A stretch of 64,000 nucleotides of DNA. Origin: Sphingomonas japonica. Lineage in GTDB: Bacteria > Pseudomonadota > Alphaproteobacteria > Sphingomonadales > Sphingomonadaceae. The position numbers and the translations under genes are program-made. The stretch covers positions 2,386,519 through 2,450,518 of the forward strand of contig NZ_VDYR01000001.1 of the NCBI RefSeq assembly GCF_006346325.1. The letters run 5' to 3'. Of the stretch, positions 1 through 8,126 are shown piece after piece. The notes under the pieces are model-generated. The model saw only the letters and a program-made list of their open reading frames with translations, did no database searches and was not told the DNA's origin. Within the stretch, counting starts at the first letter, position 1, and each line of letters starts with the position of its first letter.

Positions 1-136
1 CGCCCAGCTGATCGAGCGGCACCGCTGGATCGCCTATATCGGCCTGGCGGTTATCGTGTTCGTTGCCGGCCGGATGATCTACGAAGGCTGGATTGGGACC
101 GAGGATACGCTGGGGATCGTCAGCTTCTTCCGCTGA
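1..136 (+). CDS. TerC family integral membrane protein (C-terminal fragment)
   Basis: The reading frame is open from base 2 to the TGA at 134-136, so only the last 44 residues are visible. They contain one hydrophobic segment (WIAYIGLAVIVFVAGRMIY) followed by EGW and a short polar tail. This matches the end of TerC/YjbE-type membrane proteins, where the final helix is preceded by a short basic stretch (here ERHR). The family is linked to metal-ion homeostasis. The start and most of the protein lie left of the window, so the assignment rests on the tail alone. A strong hairpin follows the stop codon. Confidence 0.6.
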   Translation, partial: AQLIERHRWIAYIGLAVIVFVAGRMIYEGWIGTEDTLGIVSFFR

Positions 137-154
137 TTTTATTTAAGTGAGTCG

Positions 155-187
155 CGGGGAGCGGGTCGAGAACCCGCTCCCCGTTTG
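155..187. terminator. Bidirectional intrinsic terminator
   Basis: Two perfect 12-nt arms (155-166 and 172-183) flank a 5-nt loop, followed by TTTG on the + strand. The hairpin lies between the converging stop codons of the TerC gene and the dienelactone hydrolase gene, so it can end transcription from both sides. Confidence 0.8.
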
Positions 188-191
188 CGTG

Positions 192-890
192 TCAGGCGAG
201 GTGCTGGGCGAAGAACGCCGCGGTGCGCTGATCGGCGAGTTCAGCGGCCTGTGGCGAGCGACGCTTGCCCGACTCGGTGGCGAAGCCGTGATCTTCGCCC
301 GGATAGTCGTGGAGCGTGACCTTGGGGTGGTCGTCGAGCCCGGCATGCATCGCCTGCTGCGTAGCTGCATCGACGAAGCCGTCGTCACCGGCAATGTGCA
401 GCATCAACGGACGTGCGATCGCGTGCTTCTCGCCTAGCAGACCGTCGATCCCCACCGCATAATAGCCGACGGTGGCGTCCACGTCAGTGCGCGACGCGGT
501 CATGTAGGCAAGCCGCCCGCCGAGACAGTAGCCGACCGCCCCGACCTTGCCCCCGCCGACCGCATCGCGCGCGACGCGGATCGTGGCTTCGATATCCTCA
601 ATGCCCTTGTTCTGATCGAACTTGCCCATGAGATCGAGCGCCTGCTGCATTTCCGATTCTATGTCGGGATCAAGCTCGATGCCGGGCTCGATCCGCCAGA
701 ACAGATCGGGCGCGATGGTAAGATAGCCTTGCTCGGCGAGATGGTCGCACTTCTGGCGGATGCCGGCATTCACGCCGAAAATTTCCTGGATCACGACGAT
801 GGCGGCGCTCGGCGTGTCTTTCGGCCGCGCCACATAGGCCGAAAACCGCCCGGTCTGGTCGAGCGTGTCGATCGAAAGCATCTCACCCAT
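192..890 (-). CDS. Dienelactone hydrolase family protein
   Basis: A cytosolic alpha/beta hydrolase of 232 residues, the usual size for dienelactone hydrolases (carboxymethylenebutenolidase type). The nucleophile is the cysteine in GYCLGG, the acid lies in AGDDGF, and the catalytic histidine is in GEDHGF, giving a Cys-Asp-His triad. The start at 890 is chosen because GGAGAG lies about six bases upstream; an in-frame ATG at 908 has no such site. The enzyme class opens cyclic ester rings in aromatic degradation, but many family members have unknown substrates and no degradation genes are adjacent. It is divergent from the DUF6489-mnmE block. Confidence 0.85.
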   Translation of the reverse strand: MGEMLSIDTLDQTGRFSAYVARPKDTPSAAIVVIQEIFGVNAGIRQKCDHLAEQGYLTIAPDLFWRIEPGIELDPDIESEMQQALDLMGKFDQNKGIEDIEATIRVARDAVGGGKVGAVGYCLGGRLAYMTASRTDVDATVGYYAVGIDGLLGEKHAIARPLMLHIAGDDGFVDAATQQAMHAGLDDHPKVTLHDYPGEDHGFATESGKRRSPQAAELADQRTAAFFAQHLA

Positions 891-1007
891 ATTTCTCTCC
901 AAAAGCATTGGCCGCGGACCGGTCCGAGGGACTTGGTGTCTTTAGCCATCGTGCATAGAGAGGAATGGCGTAGCAGCGCAGGCCGCGCACTCAAGCGGAG
1001 AGAAGCG

Positions 1008-1244
1008 ATGAAGATCAACGTCGAGGTCGATTGCACCCCCGAAGAGGCGCGGCGGGCGATGGGGCTTCCCGATTTCACGCCGATCCACGACCGTTACGTC
1101 GCGATGATGCTCGATGCGATGCAGAATGGCGTCAGCCCCGAGATGGTGGAGGGACTTTTGCGCAGCTGGGCGCCGATGGGCGAGGCCGGGATGGGGTTCT
1201 GGCGCAAGATGTTCGATCCGTCGGGCGGCACCGCCGACCGCTGA
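1008..1244 (+). CDS. DUF6489 family protein
   Basis: A 78-residue soluble protein starting MKINVEVDCTPEEARRAMGL. It resembles the small DUF6489 proteins that sphingomonads encode just before mnmE. No enzyme motif is visible; the C-terminal half is rich in Met and Gly around a MGEAGMGFW stretch. GGAGAG about five bases before the ATG supports the start. Its TGA overlaps the ATG of mnmE by one base (TGATG), so the two are probably translated together. Its role is unknown; the coupling only hints at a link to tRNA modification. Confidence 0.75.
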   Translation: MKINVEVDCTPEEARRAMGLPDFTPIHDRYVAMMLDAMQNGVSPEMVEGLLRSWAPMGEAGMGFWRKMFDPSGGTADR

Positions 1245-2551
1245 TGCGCCGCGATACCATCGTCGCACTGTCGAGCGGCGCGCTTCCGTCGGCGATTGCC
1301 GTGATGCGGATCAGCGGCCCCATGGCAACCGCCGCTGCGGGTCGTCTCGCCGGGTCGCTGCCACCGCCGCGTAGCGCGCGTGTGCGGGTGTTGCGCGATC
1401 CAGAAGATGGCGCGCGGCTGGATCGAGCGCTGGTGCTGTGGTTCGATCCGCCGCATACCGCCACCGGCGAAGCGCTAGTCGAGTTGCACCTGCACGGCAG
1501 CCGCGCCGTCGTCGCGGCTGTCGAGCGCACTTTGCTCGGGCAGGACGGCGTTCGCCGCGCCGAGCCCGGCGAATTCACGCGCCGCGCCCTGCTCAACGGA
1601 CGGATCGATCTTACACAGGCGGAAGGCCTAGGCGACTTGCTGGCCGCGGAAACAGAAGGCCAGCGCCGTGCCGCGCTGAGCGTCGCCGAAGGCGGAGTGC
1701 GCCGTGCCGTCGAGGGCTGGAGCACCGCATTGCTCGAATTGGCGGCGCGGGTCGAGGCAGCAATCGACTTTAGCGACGAAGAGGATGTCGAGGCGGGCGA
1801 GGCGGACACCTTCGGCGATGATATTCGCGCGCGAGGGCATTCCATCGCCACGGAAATAGCCGCGGCACTTGCGGGACCCAGCGCGCAGCGGTTGCGTGAT
1901 GGTATCCGTGTCGTGCTGGCAGGGCCACCCAACAGCGGCAAATCGACGTTGTTCAATCGGCTCGTCGATCGCGAGGCGGCAATCGTGTCGCCCATTGCGG
2001 GAACGACCCGGGACCGGATCGAGGCGTCGGTAGCGATCGGAGGGATCGCCTATGTGCTGACCGATACGGCGGGACTGAATGAGGATCATGCCGATCCGAT
2101 CGAAACAATCGGGATACGGCGCGCCATCGCTGCGATGCAGGATGCCGATATCGTCCTGTGGCTCGGCGACGACGCCCCGCCGTCGATCGAAGATGCGGAA
2201 GTGCTCCGCGTGCACGCGCGATGCGATCTCCCCGGTCGCAGAGATTCCCCGCACGTCGCGCTGTCGATTTCCGCGCATAGTGGCGAAGGGCTCGACGAAT
2301 TGGTCGCTTCGTTGACTGTCACCGCTCAGCGGCGCCTGCCACGACCGGATGCCCTGGCATTGCACGATCGACATCGACGATTGCTAACGGACGCGACGGC
2401 AACGCTTGCGTCGATGGCGGACCAGGAAGACTTGATCGTCATAGCCGAGATGCTTCGGGGAGCCCTTGCGGCGCTGCATCGGATCACCGGGACTACCGAC
2501 ACAGAGGCGATGCTCGACACGTTATTCTCTGGCTTCTGCATCGGCAAGTGA
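1244..2551 (+). CDS. mnmE: tRNA uridine-5-carboxymethylaminomethyl modification GTPase MnmE
   Basis: A 435-residue GTPase that works with MnmG to install the cmnm5 group on wobble U34 of several tRNAs, using a folate C1 unit. The N-terminal folate-binding domain comes first, then a helical domain interrupted by a G domain whose P-loop GPPNSGKST sits near residue 226, with DTAGL as the G3 motif. The protein ends in CIGK, the conserved C-terminal cysteine motif. The ATG overlaps the DUF6489 stop by one base. A parS site begins at the first base after its stop codon, and mnmG follows. Confidence 0.96.
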   Translation: MRRDTIVALSSGALPSAIAVMRISGPMATAAAGRLAGSLPPPRSARVRVLRDPEDGARLDRALVLWFDPPHTATGEALVELHLHGSRAVVAAVERTLLGQDGVRRAEPGEFTRRALLNGRIDLTQAEGLGDLLAAETEGQRRAALSVAEGGVRRAVEGWSTALLELAARVEAAIDFSDEEDVEAGEADTFGDDIRARGHSIATEIAAALAGPSAQRLRDGIRVVLAGPPNSGKSTLFNRLVDREAAIVSPIAGTTRDRIEASVAIGGIAYVLTDTAGLNEDHADPIETIGIRRAIAAMQDADIVLWLGDDAPPSIEDAEVLRVHARCDLPGRRDSPHVALSISAHSGEGLDELVASLTVTAQRRLPRPDALALHDRHRRLLTDATATLASMADQEDLIVIAEMLRGALAALHRITGTTDTEAMLDTLFSGFCIGK

Positions 2552-2567
2552 TGTTCCACGTGGAACA
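2552..2567. promoter_or_regulatory. parS centromere site 1
   Basis: The 16-bp palindrome TGTTCCACGTGGAACA starts immediately after the mnmE stop codon. It keeps the CACGTG core and GTT/AAC flanks of the bacterial chromosomal parS consensus (TGTTNCACGTGNAACA). ParB loads at such sites. It lies about 3.3 kb upstream of parB. Confidence 0.88.
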
Positions 2568-2605
2568 GCTTTGACGCGAAAATGCGAAGTGCGTATCTGC
2601 GCGCT

Positions 2606-4447
2606 ATGAACGTGGATGTGATCGTGATTGGCGGAGGCCATGCCGGCGTGGAGGCGGCGGCCGTGGCGGCGCGGCGTGGCGCGCGCGTCGCCTTGGTGAC
2701 ATTCGACGCTGAAACGATCGGTGCAATGTCGTGCAATCCAGCGATCGGGGGGATCGGAAAAGGGCACCTCGTTCGCGAAGTCGATGCTTTTGGCGGTATT
2801 ATAGCACGCGCCGCCGACGCGGCCGCGATCCATTACCGCATGCTCAATCGCAGCAAGGGCAGCGCGGTACATGGCCCACGCGTGCAGGCGGATCGTGCGC
2901 GGTTCGCCATTGCCGTTCGAAAGGCACTGGGTGCGCTGGAGGGTGTAAAGGTCATCGAAGGCGAAGCCGTCGCACTGCAGTTGCGAGGCGGAGAGGTGGC
3001 GGGCGTTGAACTCGCCGATAGGAGCTGTATCGCCGCGAAGACAGTGGTGATCGCCAGCGGGACATTCCTCGGCGGACGAATGTTCTGCGGCGAACATCGC
3101 AGCGAGGGCGGGCGAGCGGGCGAACGAGCAGCGACGCGCCTGGGTCGGCAACTCCGTGATTTCGGTCTCCCCATCGGTCGGCTCAAGACCGGAACCCCGC
3201 CTCGGCTCGACGGACGCACCATCGACTGGGGGCGGCTGAGCGAACAGCCGAGCGACGCTCAGCAATGGACCATGGCGCATGTCGTTTCCGCGCCGCGGCT
3301 TCCGCAGATTGCCTGCGCGATCACGCGCACGACCCAGCGAACGCATGACATCATCCGGTTGGGTCTGGATCGGTCGCCCCTGTTCGGCGGCGACATCGCC
3401 GGGCAGGGACCGCGCTATTGTCCCTCGATCGAGGACAAGATCGTCCGGTTCGGCGACCGGGATGGCCATCAGTTGTTTCTCGAGCCCGAAGGGCTCGATA
3501 CCCCGCTCGTCTATCCGAACGGATTGTCGACATCGCTTCCGCTCGACATTCAGGCCGCCGCGATCTCATCGATCGCAGGGCTGGAAAGGGCGACGATCGT
3601 CGCCCCGGGATATGCAGTGGAATATGACTTTCTTGACCCCCGCTCGCTCGATGCGACGTTGATGAGCCGGGCCTATCCGGGACTGTTCTGTGCGGGCCAG
3701 ATCAACGGTACCACAGGGTATGAGGAAGCGGCCGGGCAGGGGCTCATCGCGGGAATCAATGCGGCGGCGCATGCGCTCGGGCTGGAGAGCTATCGCCCAA
3801 GCAGACGATCCTCCTATCTTGGCGTCATGATCGATGATCTGGTGTTGCAGGGCGTCAGCGAACCCTATCGCATGCTTACTTCTCGCGCCGAATATCGCCT
3901 GCGGCTCCGCGCTGACAATGCGCCCACGCGGCTCGGTCCCGATGCAGTGCGGCTAGGCTGCCTCGCTCCAGCGGATGCGAAGCGACATTCGGAGCGACAG
4001 CGGGAATTTGACCGCATCCGCGCAGCATTCGCGATGGAGACGACGGCGGTCGAACTCGCCGGCCGCGGCGTGCAGGTGGCGTTGGACGGCGCGCGACGCA
4101 GTGCGGCCGACTGGCTGCGGTTTCCAAATGTGAGCGCACAGGATGTCCTCTCCGCCGAGATGCTGGAGGCTAGCGATCCGGCGCTGGTCGATGAGGCTGT
4201 GACCGACGCCAGATACGCGCCCTATCTCGCTCGCCAGGACTTGGAGGTAGCGGCGCTCGAACGCGACCAAGCGGCGACGCTCGATCCGGCGCTCGATTAT
4301 CGCGGAATCCCCGGTCTTTCGAAAGAAATGGTCGAGCGTCTCACAGCGGTGCAGCCGACAACAATGGCCGATGCCAGCCGCATCCGCGGAATCACTCCGG
4401 CAGCACTGACGACCATCCTTCTTCATTCAAAGCGCGCGGCGGCGTGA
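2606..4447 (+). CDS. mnmG: tRNA uridine-5-carboxymethylaminomethyl modification enzyme MnmG
   Basis: A 613-residue FAD protein, partner of MnmE in making cmnm5U34. The Rossmann motif GGGHAGVEAA is close to the N-terminus, SCNPAIGGIGKGHLV follows, and ANGTTGYEEA-like residues (INGTTGYEEAAGQG) mark the second FAD-contact region. The start at 2606 is preferred over the in-frame ATG at 2582 because it places the Rossmann strand at residues 3-8 as in other MnmG proteins. Its stop overlaps the GTG of rsmG by four bases (GTGA). Confidence 0.95.
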   Translation: MNVDVIVIGGGHAGVEAAAVAARRGARVALVTFDAETIGAMSCNPAIGGIGKGHLVREVDAFGGIIARAADAAAIHYRMLNRSKGSAVHGPRVQADRARFAIAVRKALGALEGVKVIEGEAVALQLRGGEVAGVELADRSCIAAKTVVIASGTFLGGRMFCGEHRSEGGRAGERAATRLGRQLRDFGLPIGRLKTGTPPRLDGRTIDWGRLSEQPSDAQQWTMAHVVSAPRLPQIACAITRTTQRTHDIIRLGLDRSPLFGGDIAGQGPRYCPSIEDKIVRFGDRDGHQLFLEPEGLDTPLVYPNGLSTSLPLDIQAAAISSIAGLERATIVAPGYAVEYDFLDPRSLDATLMSRAYPGLFCAGQINGTTGYEEAAGQGLIAGINAAAHALGLESYRPSRRSSYLGVMIDDLVLQGVSEPYRMLTSRAEYRLRLRADNAPTRLGPDAVRLGCLAPADAKRHSERQREFDRIRAAFAMETTAVELAGRGVQVALDGARRSAADWLRFPNVSAQDVLSAEMLEASDPALVDEAVTDARYAPYLARQDLEVAALERDQAATLDPALDYRGIPGLSKEMVERLTAVQPTTMADASRIRGITPAALTTILLHSKRAAA

Positions 4448-5061
4448 CGGAGGACGAGGCGCGGGCGTGGGTTCGCGAACATTACGGTGTTTCACGTGAA
4501 ACACGGCTCGCCAATTTCGCCGAGCTAGTCGTACAGGAAAATGAGCGACAAAATCTGGTGTCACCGGCCAGCGTTCGCGAAATGTGGAGCCGCCATCTCG
4601 TCGATTCTGCGCAACTCGAGCGACTGGGGCATCGAGATGATCCAGGCCTTTGGATCGACATCGGCAGCGGCGCAGGTTTCCCGGGATTGGTGGTCGCCTT
4701 ACTCACGGATCGGCCTGTGTTGCTCGCCGAGCCCCGTCGCAGACGTGCCGAATTTCTTGCGACCGCCGCCGGGATCATGGGTTGCCAGAATGTGGAGGTC
4801 TTGCAGTCCAAGATCGAAGCCGTGCCCGCGCGAACCGCTGTGACAATCTCGGCGCGCGCCGTCGCAGCGATCCCCTCACTTTTCAAGGCGGCGATACATC
4901 TCGCGAACGACGACACCGTGTGGGTCTTCCCCAAAGGCCGAAATGCCGAGATCGAGGTGGCAGAAGCCCGCGGTGCGTGGCATGGTACGTTCCACGTGGA
5001 ACAGAGTATCACCCAACCCAACTCGGCAATAGTCATAGCGACCGGAGTACGGTCGCGGTGA
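4444..5061 (+). CDS. rsmG: 16S rRNA (guanine(527)-N(7))-methyltransferase RsmG
   Basis: A 205-residue SAM-dependent enzyme that methylates N7 of G527 in 16S rRNA. The SAM-binding motif IDIGSGAGFPGL lies near residues 68-80. It starts with GTG, overlapping the mnmG stop, and its TGA overlaps the GTG start of parA. Two parS sequences lie inside the coding region, near the 5' end (codons for GVSRET) and near the 3' end (codons for TFHVEQ), so this gene doubles as part of the centromere. Confidence 0.93.
   Translation: MTEDEARAWVREHYGVSRETRLANFAELVVQENERQNLVSPASVREMWSRHLVDSAQLERLGHRDDPGLWIDIGSGAGFPGLVVALLTDRPVLLAEPRRRRAEFLATAAGIMGCQNVEVLQSKIEAVPARTAVTISARAVAAIPSLFKAAIHLANDDTVWVFPKGRNAEIEVAEARGAWHGTFHVEQSITQPNSAIVIATGVRSR
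4488..4503. promoter_or_regulatory. parS centromere site 2 (perfect consensus)
   Basis: TGTTTCACGTGAAACA, identical to the canonical chromosomal parS sequence, lies within the first 20 codons of rsmG and is read as part of YGVSRET. Confidence 0.95.
4988..5003. promoter_or_regulatory. parS centromere site 3
   Basis: CGTTCCACGTGGAACA differs from site 1 only at the first base. It lies inside rsmG near the 3' end (codons for TFHVEQ), about 70 bp before the parA start. Confidence 0.82.
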
Positions 5062-5837
5062 TCGTGATCGCCGTTGCCAATCAGAAGGGTGGCGTCGGCA
5101 AGACGACGACCGCGATCAATGTCGGCACTGCGCTCGCCGCGACAGGGCTTCGCGTATTGCTTCTCGATCTCGATCCGCAAGGCAACGCGTCTACCGGGCT
5201 GGGAATTGGACATTCGCAGCGTGAATTCTCGACCTATGACCTGCTGATCGGCGACACGTCGCTGGAGGAGGCGGCAGTGGCGACCCGTATACCGCGCCTC
5301 GACATCGTTCCTGCCACGGTCGATCTGTCGGGCGCGGAAATCGAGCTGATCGAATTCGATGCGCGCACGCACCGCCTCGATCGTTCGGTACGTTCGGGCG
5401 GCGATCGCTGGGATGTGGTGCTGATCGATTGTCCGCCGTCGCTTGGCTTGCTTACGATCAATGCGATGGTGGCGTCGCATGCATTATTGGTACCGCTGCA
5501 ATGCGAGTTCTTTGCGCTTGAGGGCCTCAGCCAGCTGCTGACCACGGTCGAGCGGATCCGCGGACGGTTCAACCCGGGGCTGTCTATCCTCGGGGTCGTG
5601 CTGACGATGTACGATCGCCGCAACCGGCTGACTGACCAGGTGTCCGACGATGTCCGCGCGGTGCTCGGCCGGGTGGTGTTCGATACCGTCATCCCGCGCA
5701 ATGTCCGTCTGTCCGAAGCACCGAGCCATGGAGTGCCCGCCCTGATCTATGACCATCGTTGCGCGGGATCGCAGGCCTATATCGCGCTCGCCCGCGAAGT
5801 GATCGGACGGATGCCGAGCGCGGCGGAAGCGGCATGA
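5058..5837 (+). CDS. parA: Chromosome partitioning ATPase ParA (Soj)
   Basis: A 259-residue deviant-Walker ATPase that moves ParB-parS complexes during chromosome segregation. The P-loop KGGVGKTT is at residues 10-17, with the signature lysine of the ParA/MinD family, followed by DLDPQGNAS and IDCPPSLG. The GTG at 5058 overlaps the rsmG stop (GTGA) and gives the family-typical length; a GTG two codons further on is an alternative. Its stop overlaps the parB start by four bases. Confidence 0.95.
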   Translation: MIVIAVANQKGGVGKTTTAINVGTALAATGLRVLLLDLDPQGNASTGLGIGHSQREFSTYDLLIGDTSLEEAAVATRIPRLDIVPATVDLSGAEIELIEFDARTHRLDRSVRSGGDRWDVVLIDCPPSLGLLTINAMVASHALLVPLQCEFFALEGLSQLLTTVERIRGRFNPGLSILGVVLTMYDRRNRLTDQVSDDVRAVLGRVVFDTVIPRNVRLSEAPSHGVPALIYDHRCAGSQAYIALAREVIGRMPSAAEAA

Positions 5838-6763
5838 GCGACGACGCCGCTGCCGCCTCGAATCGCAAGCAGCGTCCCGGGCTCGGTCGCGGGTTGAGCG
5901 CGCTGCTGGGCGACAGCGTGCGCGACACGCCCAATGATCGGTCCGCCGATGCCGCGACGATACCGGGACTGCGCATGTTGCCCGTTAGCGCGATGGCGCC
6001 GCATCCCGGCCAGCCGCGCCGCCATTTCGACGAAGCAGCGCTCGACGAGCTGGCCGCGTCGATCGCGCAACGCGGCATCATCCAGCCGATCGTCGTCCGA
6101 CCGCATGGCAAGGAGTATCAGATCGTCGCCGGCGAGCGTCGCTGGCGCGCATCGCAGCGGGCGCGGCTCCATGAAGTCCCGGTGATCGTCCGCAACCTCG
6201 ACGACGCCGAAACGCTTGAAATCGCCCTGGTCGAAAATATCCAGCGTCAGGACCTCAATGCGATCGAGGAAGCCGACACCTATCGCAAGTTGATCGATGC
6301 GTTCGGGCATACGCAGGAAGCGCTTGGGCGAATTGTCGGAAAGTCGCGCAGTCATGTCGCCAACCTGCTGAGATTGCTCGACCTGCCCGTGATGGTCCAG
6401 AAGATGGTGGTCGATGGTGCGATCCACATGGGGCATGCGCGCGCGATCCTGACCGCGGCGGACCCGGACGCGCTGGCCGATCAGGTCGTCGCCAAGGGCC
6501 TGTCGGTGCGCGACACCGAGCGGCTTGCCCGCGGCAAGGCGAGCGGCACTGGCGTCCAGCCCCGCGTCCATCTGTTCGGCGAGGGTTCGTCTTCACCCGG
6601 CAAGGATGCCGATATCGCCGCGCTGGAGAGACAACTGGGCGACGTGCTCGGGTTGGCAGTTCACATCGCACACGGGGAAAAGGGCGGGTCGCTGGCGATA
6701 TCTTATTCGACGCTCGACCAGCTCGACATGCTTTGTCAGCGGTTGAGCGGCGAGACAATCTGA
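5834..6763 (+). CDS. parB: Chromosome partitioning protein ParB
   Basis: A 309-residue DNA-binding CTPase that loads at parS and spreads along DNA. The ParB N-domain contains GERRWRASQRA, followed by NIQRQDLNAIEEA and a helix-turn-helix region (GKSRSHVANLLRLL) that reads parS; the last 60 residues are the dimerisation domain. An N-terminal stretch (RPGLGRGLSALLGD) is the usual ParA-interacting segment. The ATG at 5834 overlaps the parA stop (ATGA). Three parS sites lie within 3.3 kb upstream. Confidence 0.95.
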   Translation: MSDDAAAASNRKQRPGLGRGLSALLGDSVRDTPNDRSADAATIPGLRMLPVSAMAPHPGQPRRHFDEAALDELAASIAQRGIIQPIVVRPHGKEYQIVAGERRWRASQRARLHEVPVIVRNLDDAETLEIALVENIQRQDLNAIEEADTYRKLIDAFGHTQEALGRIVGKSRSHVANLLRLLDLPVMVQKMVVDGAIHMGHARAILTAADPDALADQVVAKGLSVRDTERLARGKASGTGVQPRVHLFGEGSSSPGKDADIAALERQLGDVLGLAVHIAHGEKGGSLAISYSTLDQLDMLCQRLSGETI

Positions 6764-6781
6764 GCGGACAGTCCGCCGGCC

Positions 6782-7999
6782 CTATAGCGTCATGCCCTGC
6801 AGCAACGCTGGCAGCGTTCCGGTTTCGCCGCGCGCTTCGGCCATGAGCCGGTGCTTGAGCGGCGGGATCGCATTGACCGCAGATATGCCGGCGCGGCGCA
6901 CCGCCGACGCGGTCTTGCCCCGAACTCCGAAGATGCGGTTGAGGATGTCGGTCGATATCGCGACCATCATCGTGTCGAGCCCGCGCCACGCCTGGTACCG
7001 CGCCAGCACCTGCGCGTCGCCGAGGTCGAGTCCGAGTCGCTTGCTCTCGACCAGCACTTGCGTCAGCGCAGCGACGTCGCGGAAGCCGAGGTTGAGGCCC
7101 TGACCGGCTATCGGATGAATGCCGTGTGCCGCATCGCCGACCAGCGCCAGCCGCTCTGCGGTGATCCGCGCGGCGTGATGGAAACCCAGCGGATAGCTGG
7201 TCCGCTTCGACAGCGGCCCAAGCTTGCCGAGGAAACCGCCCATGCGCTTTTCCGCCTCCGCCAGCCAGGCACGATCCGACAGCTTTAACATCCCGGCGGC
7301 GTCGGCGGCGCGCACTGTCCACACCAGTGCCGAGCGATGCCCATCGGCGTCGTCGTTGAGCGGGAGAATCGCGAAAGGTCCGGCCGGATAGAAGATTTCA
7401 TATGCGCACTGGTCGTGCGGATGTTCGTGTCCGAACGTCGCGATCATCGCGGCATGGTCATATTTCCACTGCGCCACGCTGATCCCGGCGACCGCGCGTG
7501 TCGGCGAGTTGCGTCCCTCTGCCGCGATCAGCAGGTCGGCATGGACAGTGCTACCGTCGTCCAGCGTCGCAACCACGCCTGCAGGGCCGCGATCGACCGC
7601 GGTCGTGCGCGTTTGCATCCGCATGGTGACGCCGGACGCTGCCTGCGCACTCTCGAACAAGGCGCGGCGCAGCACGCGGTTTTCATACATGATGCCGAGC
7701 GCACCGTCGTCGGCGTCGGGGATGAAATCGAGCGCACCCGGCTCCAGCCCGTCGCTGACCCGGATCGAGGCGATCGGGCAGCCGCTGTCGCCCAGCCGCG
7801 CGCCGACGCCGATCGCATCGAGCATATGGTGGCTGGCGCTGGCGACCGCGGTCGCGCGCCCGTCGTAATCGGCGGCGAGGATGGTATCGGGATCGGCCGG
7901 GTCTACGATTGTCGCAGTCAGCCCATGCGCTGCAAGCGCGACGCCGAGCGTGCTTCCGACCAGTCCGCCGCCCAGGATGAGGACATCGCTTTTCGCCAT
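6782..7999 (-). CDS. UbiH/UbiF/COQ6-family FAD-dependent monooxygenase
   Basis: A 405-residue flavoprotein hydroxylase of the ubiquinone-biosynthesis type. The N-terminal dinucleotide fold has GGGLVGSTLG near residue 10, and the second FAD motif GDAAHGIHPIAGQGLN lies around residues 287-302. The family hydroxylates the ubiquinone ring at positions 1, 5 or 6; which position this enzyme uses cannot be told from sequence, so no symbol is given. It converges on parB with an 18-base gap and is divergent from ftsK across a 127-bp promoter region. Confidence 0.88.
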   Translation of the reverse strand: MAKSDVLILGGGLVGSTLGVALAAHGLTATIVDPADPDTILAADYDGRATAVASASHHMLDAIGVGARLGDSGCPIASIRVSDGLEPGALDFIPDADDGALGIMYENRVLRRALFESAQAASGVTMRMQTRTTAVDRGPAGVVATLDDGSTVHADLLIAAEGRNSPTRAVAGISVAQWKYDHAAMIATFGHEHPHDQCAYEIFYPAGPFAILPLNDDADGHRSALVWTVRAADAAGMLKLSDRAWLAEAEKRMGGFLGKLGPLSKRTSYPLGFHHAARITAERLALVGDAAHGIHPIAGQGLNLGFRDVAALTQVLVESKRLGLDLGDAQVLARYQAWRGLDTMMVAISTDILNRIFGVRGKTASAVRRAGISAVNAIPPLKHRLMAEARGETGTLPALLQGMTL

Positions 8000-8126
8000 G
8001 GGTTTCCTGTAGCGCTGCCACGCGCGGCTGCCAATGCCGCCGGCAAGCGTCCGGCTGCTTGACGTCGAGTCCCGGCGGCGCGATGCTCCGCCGCGATATT
8101 CAGGCTAAATTCGGAGTTCAACGGAC

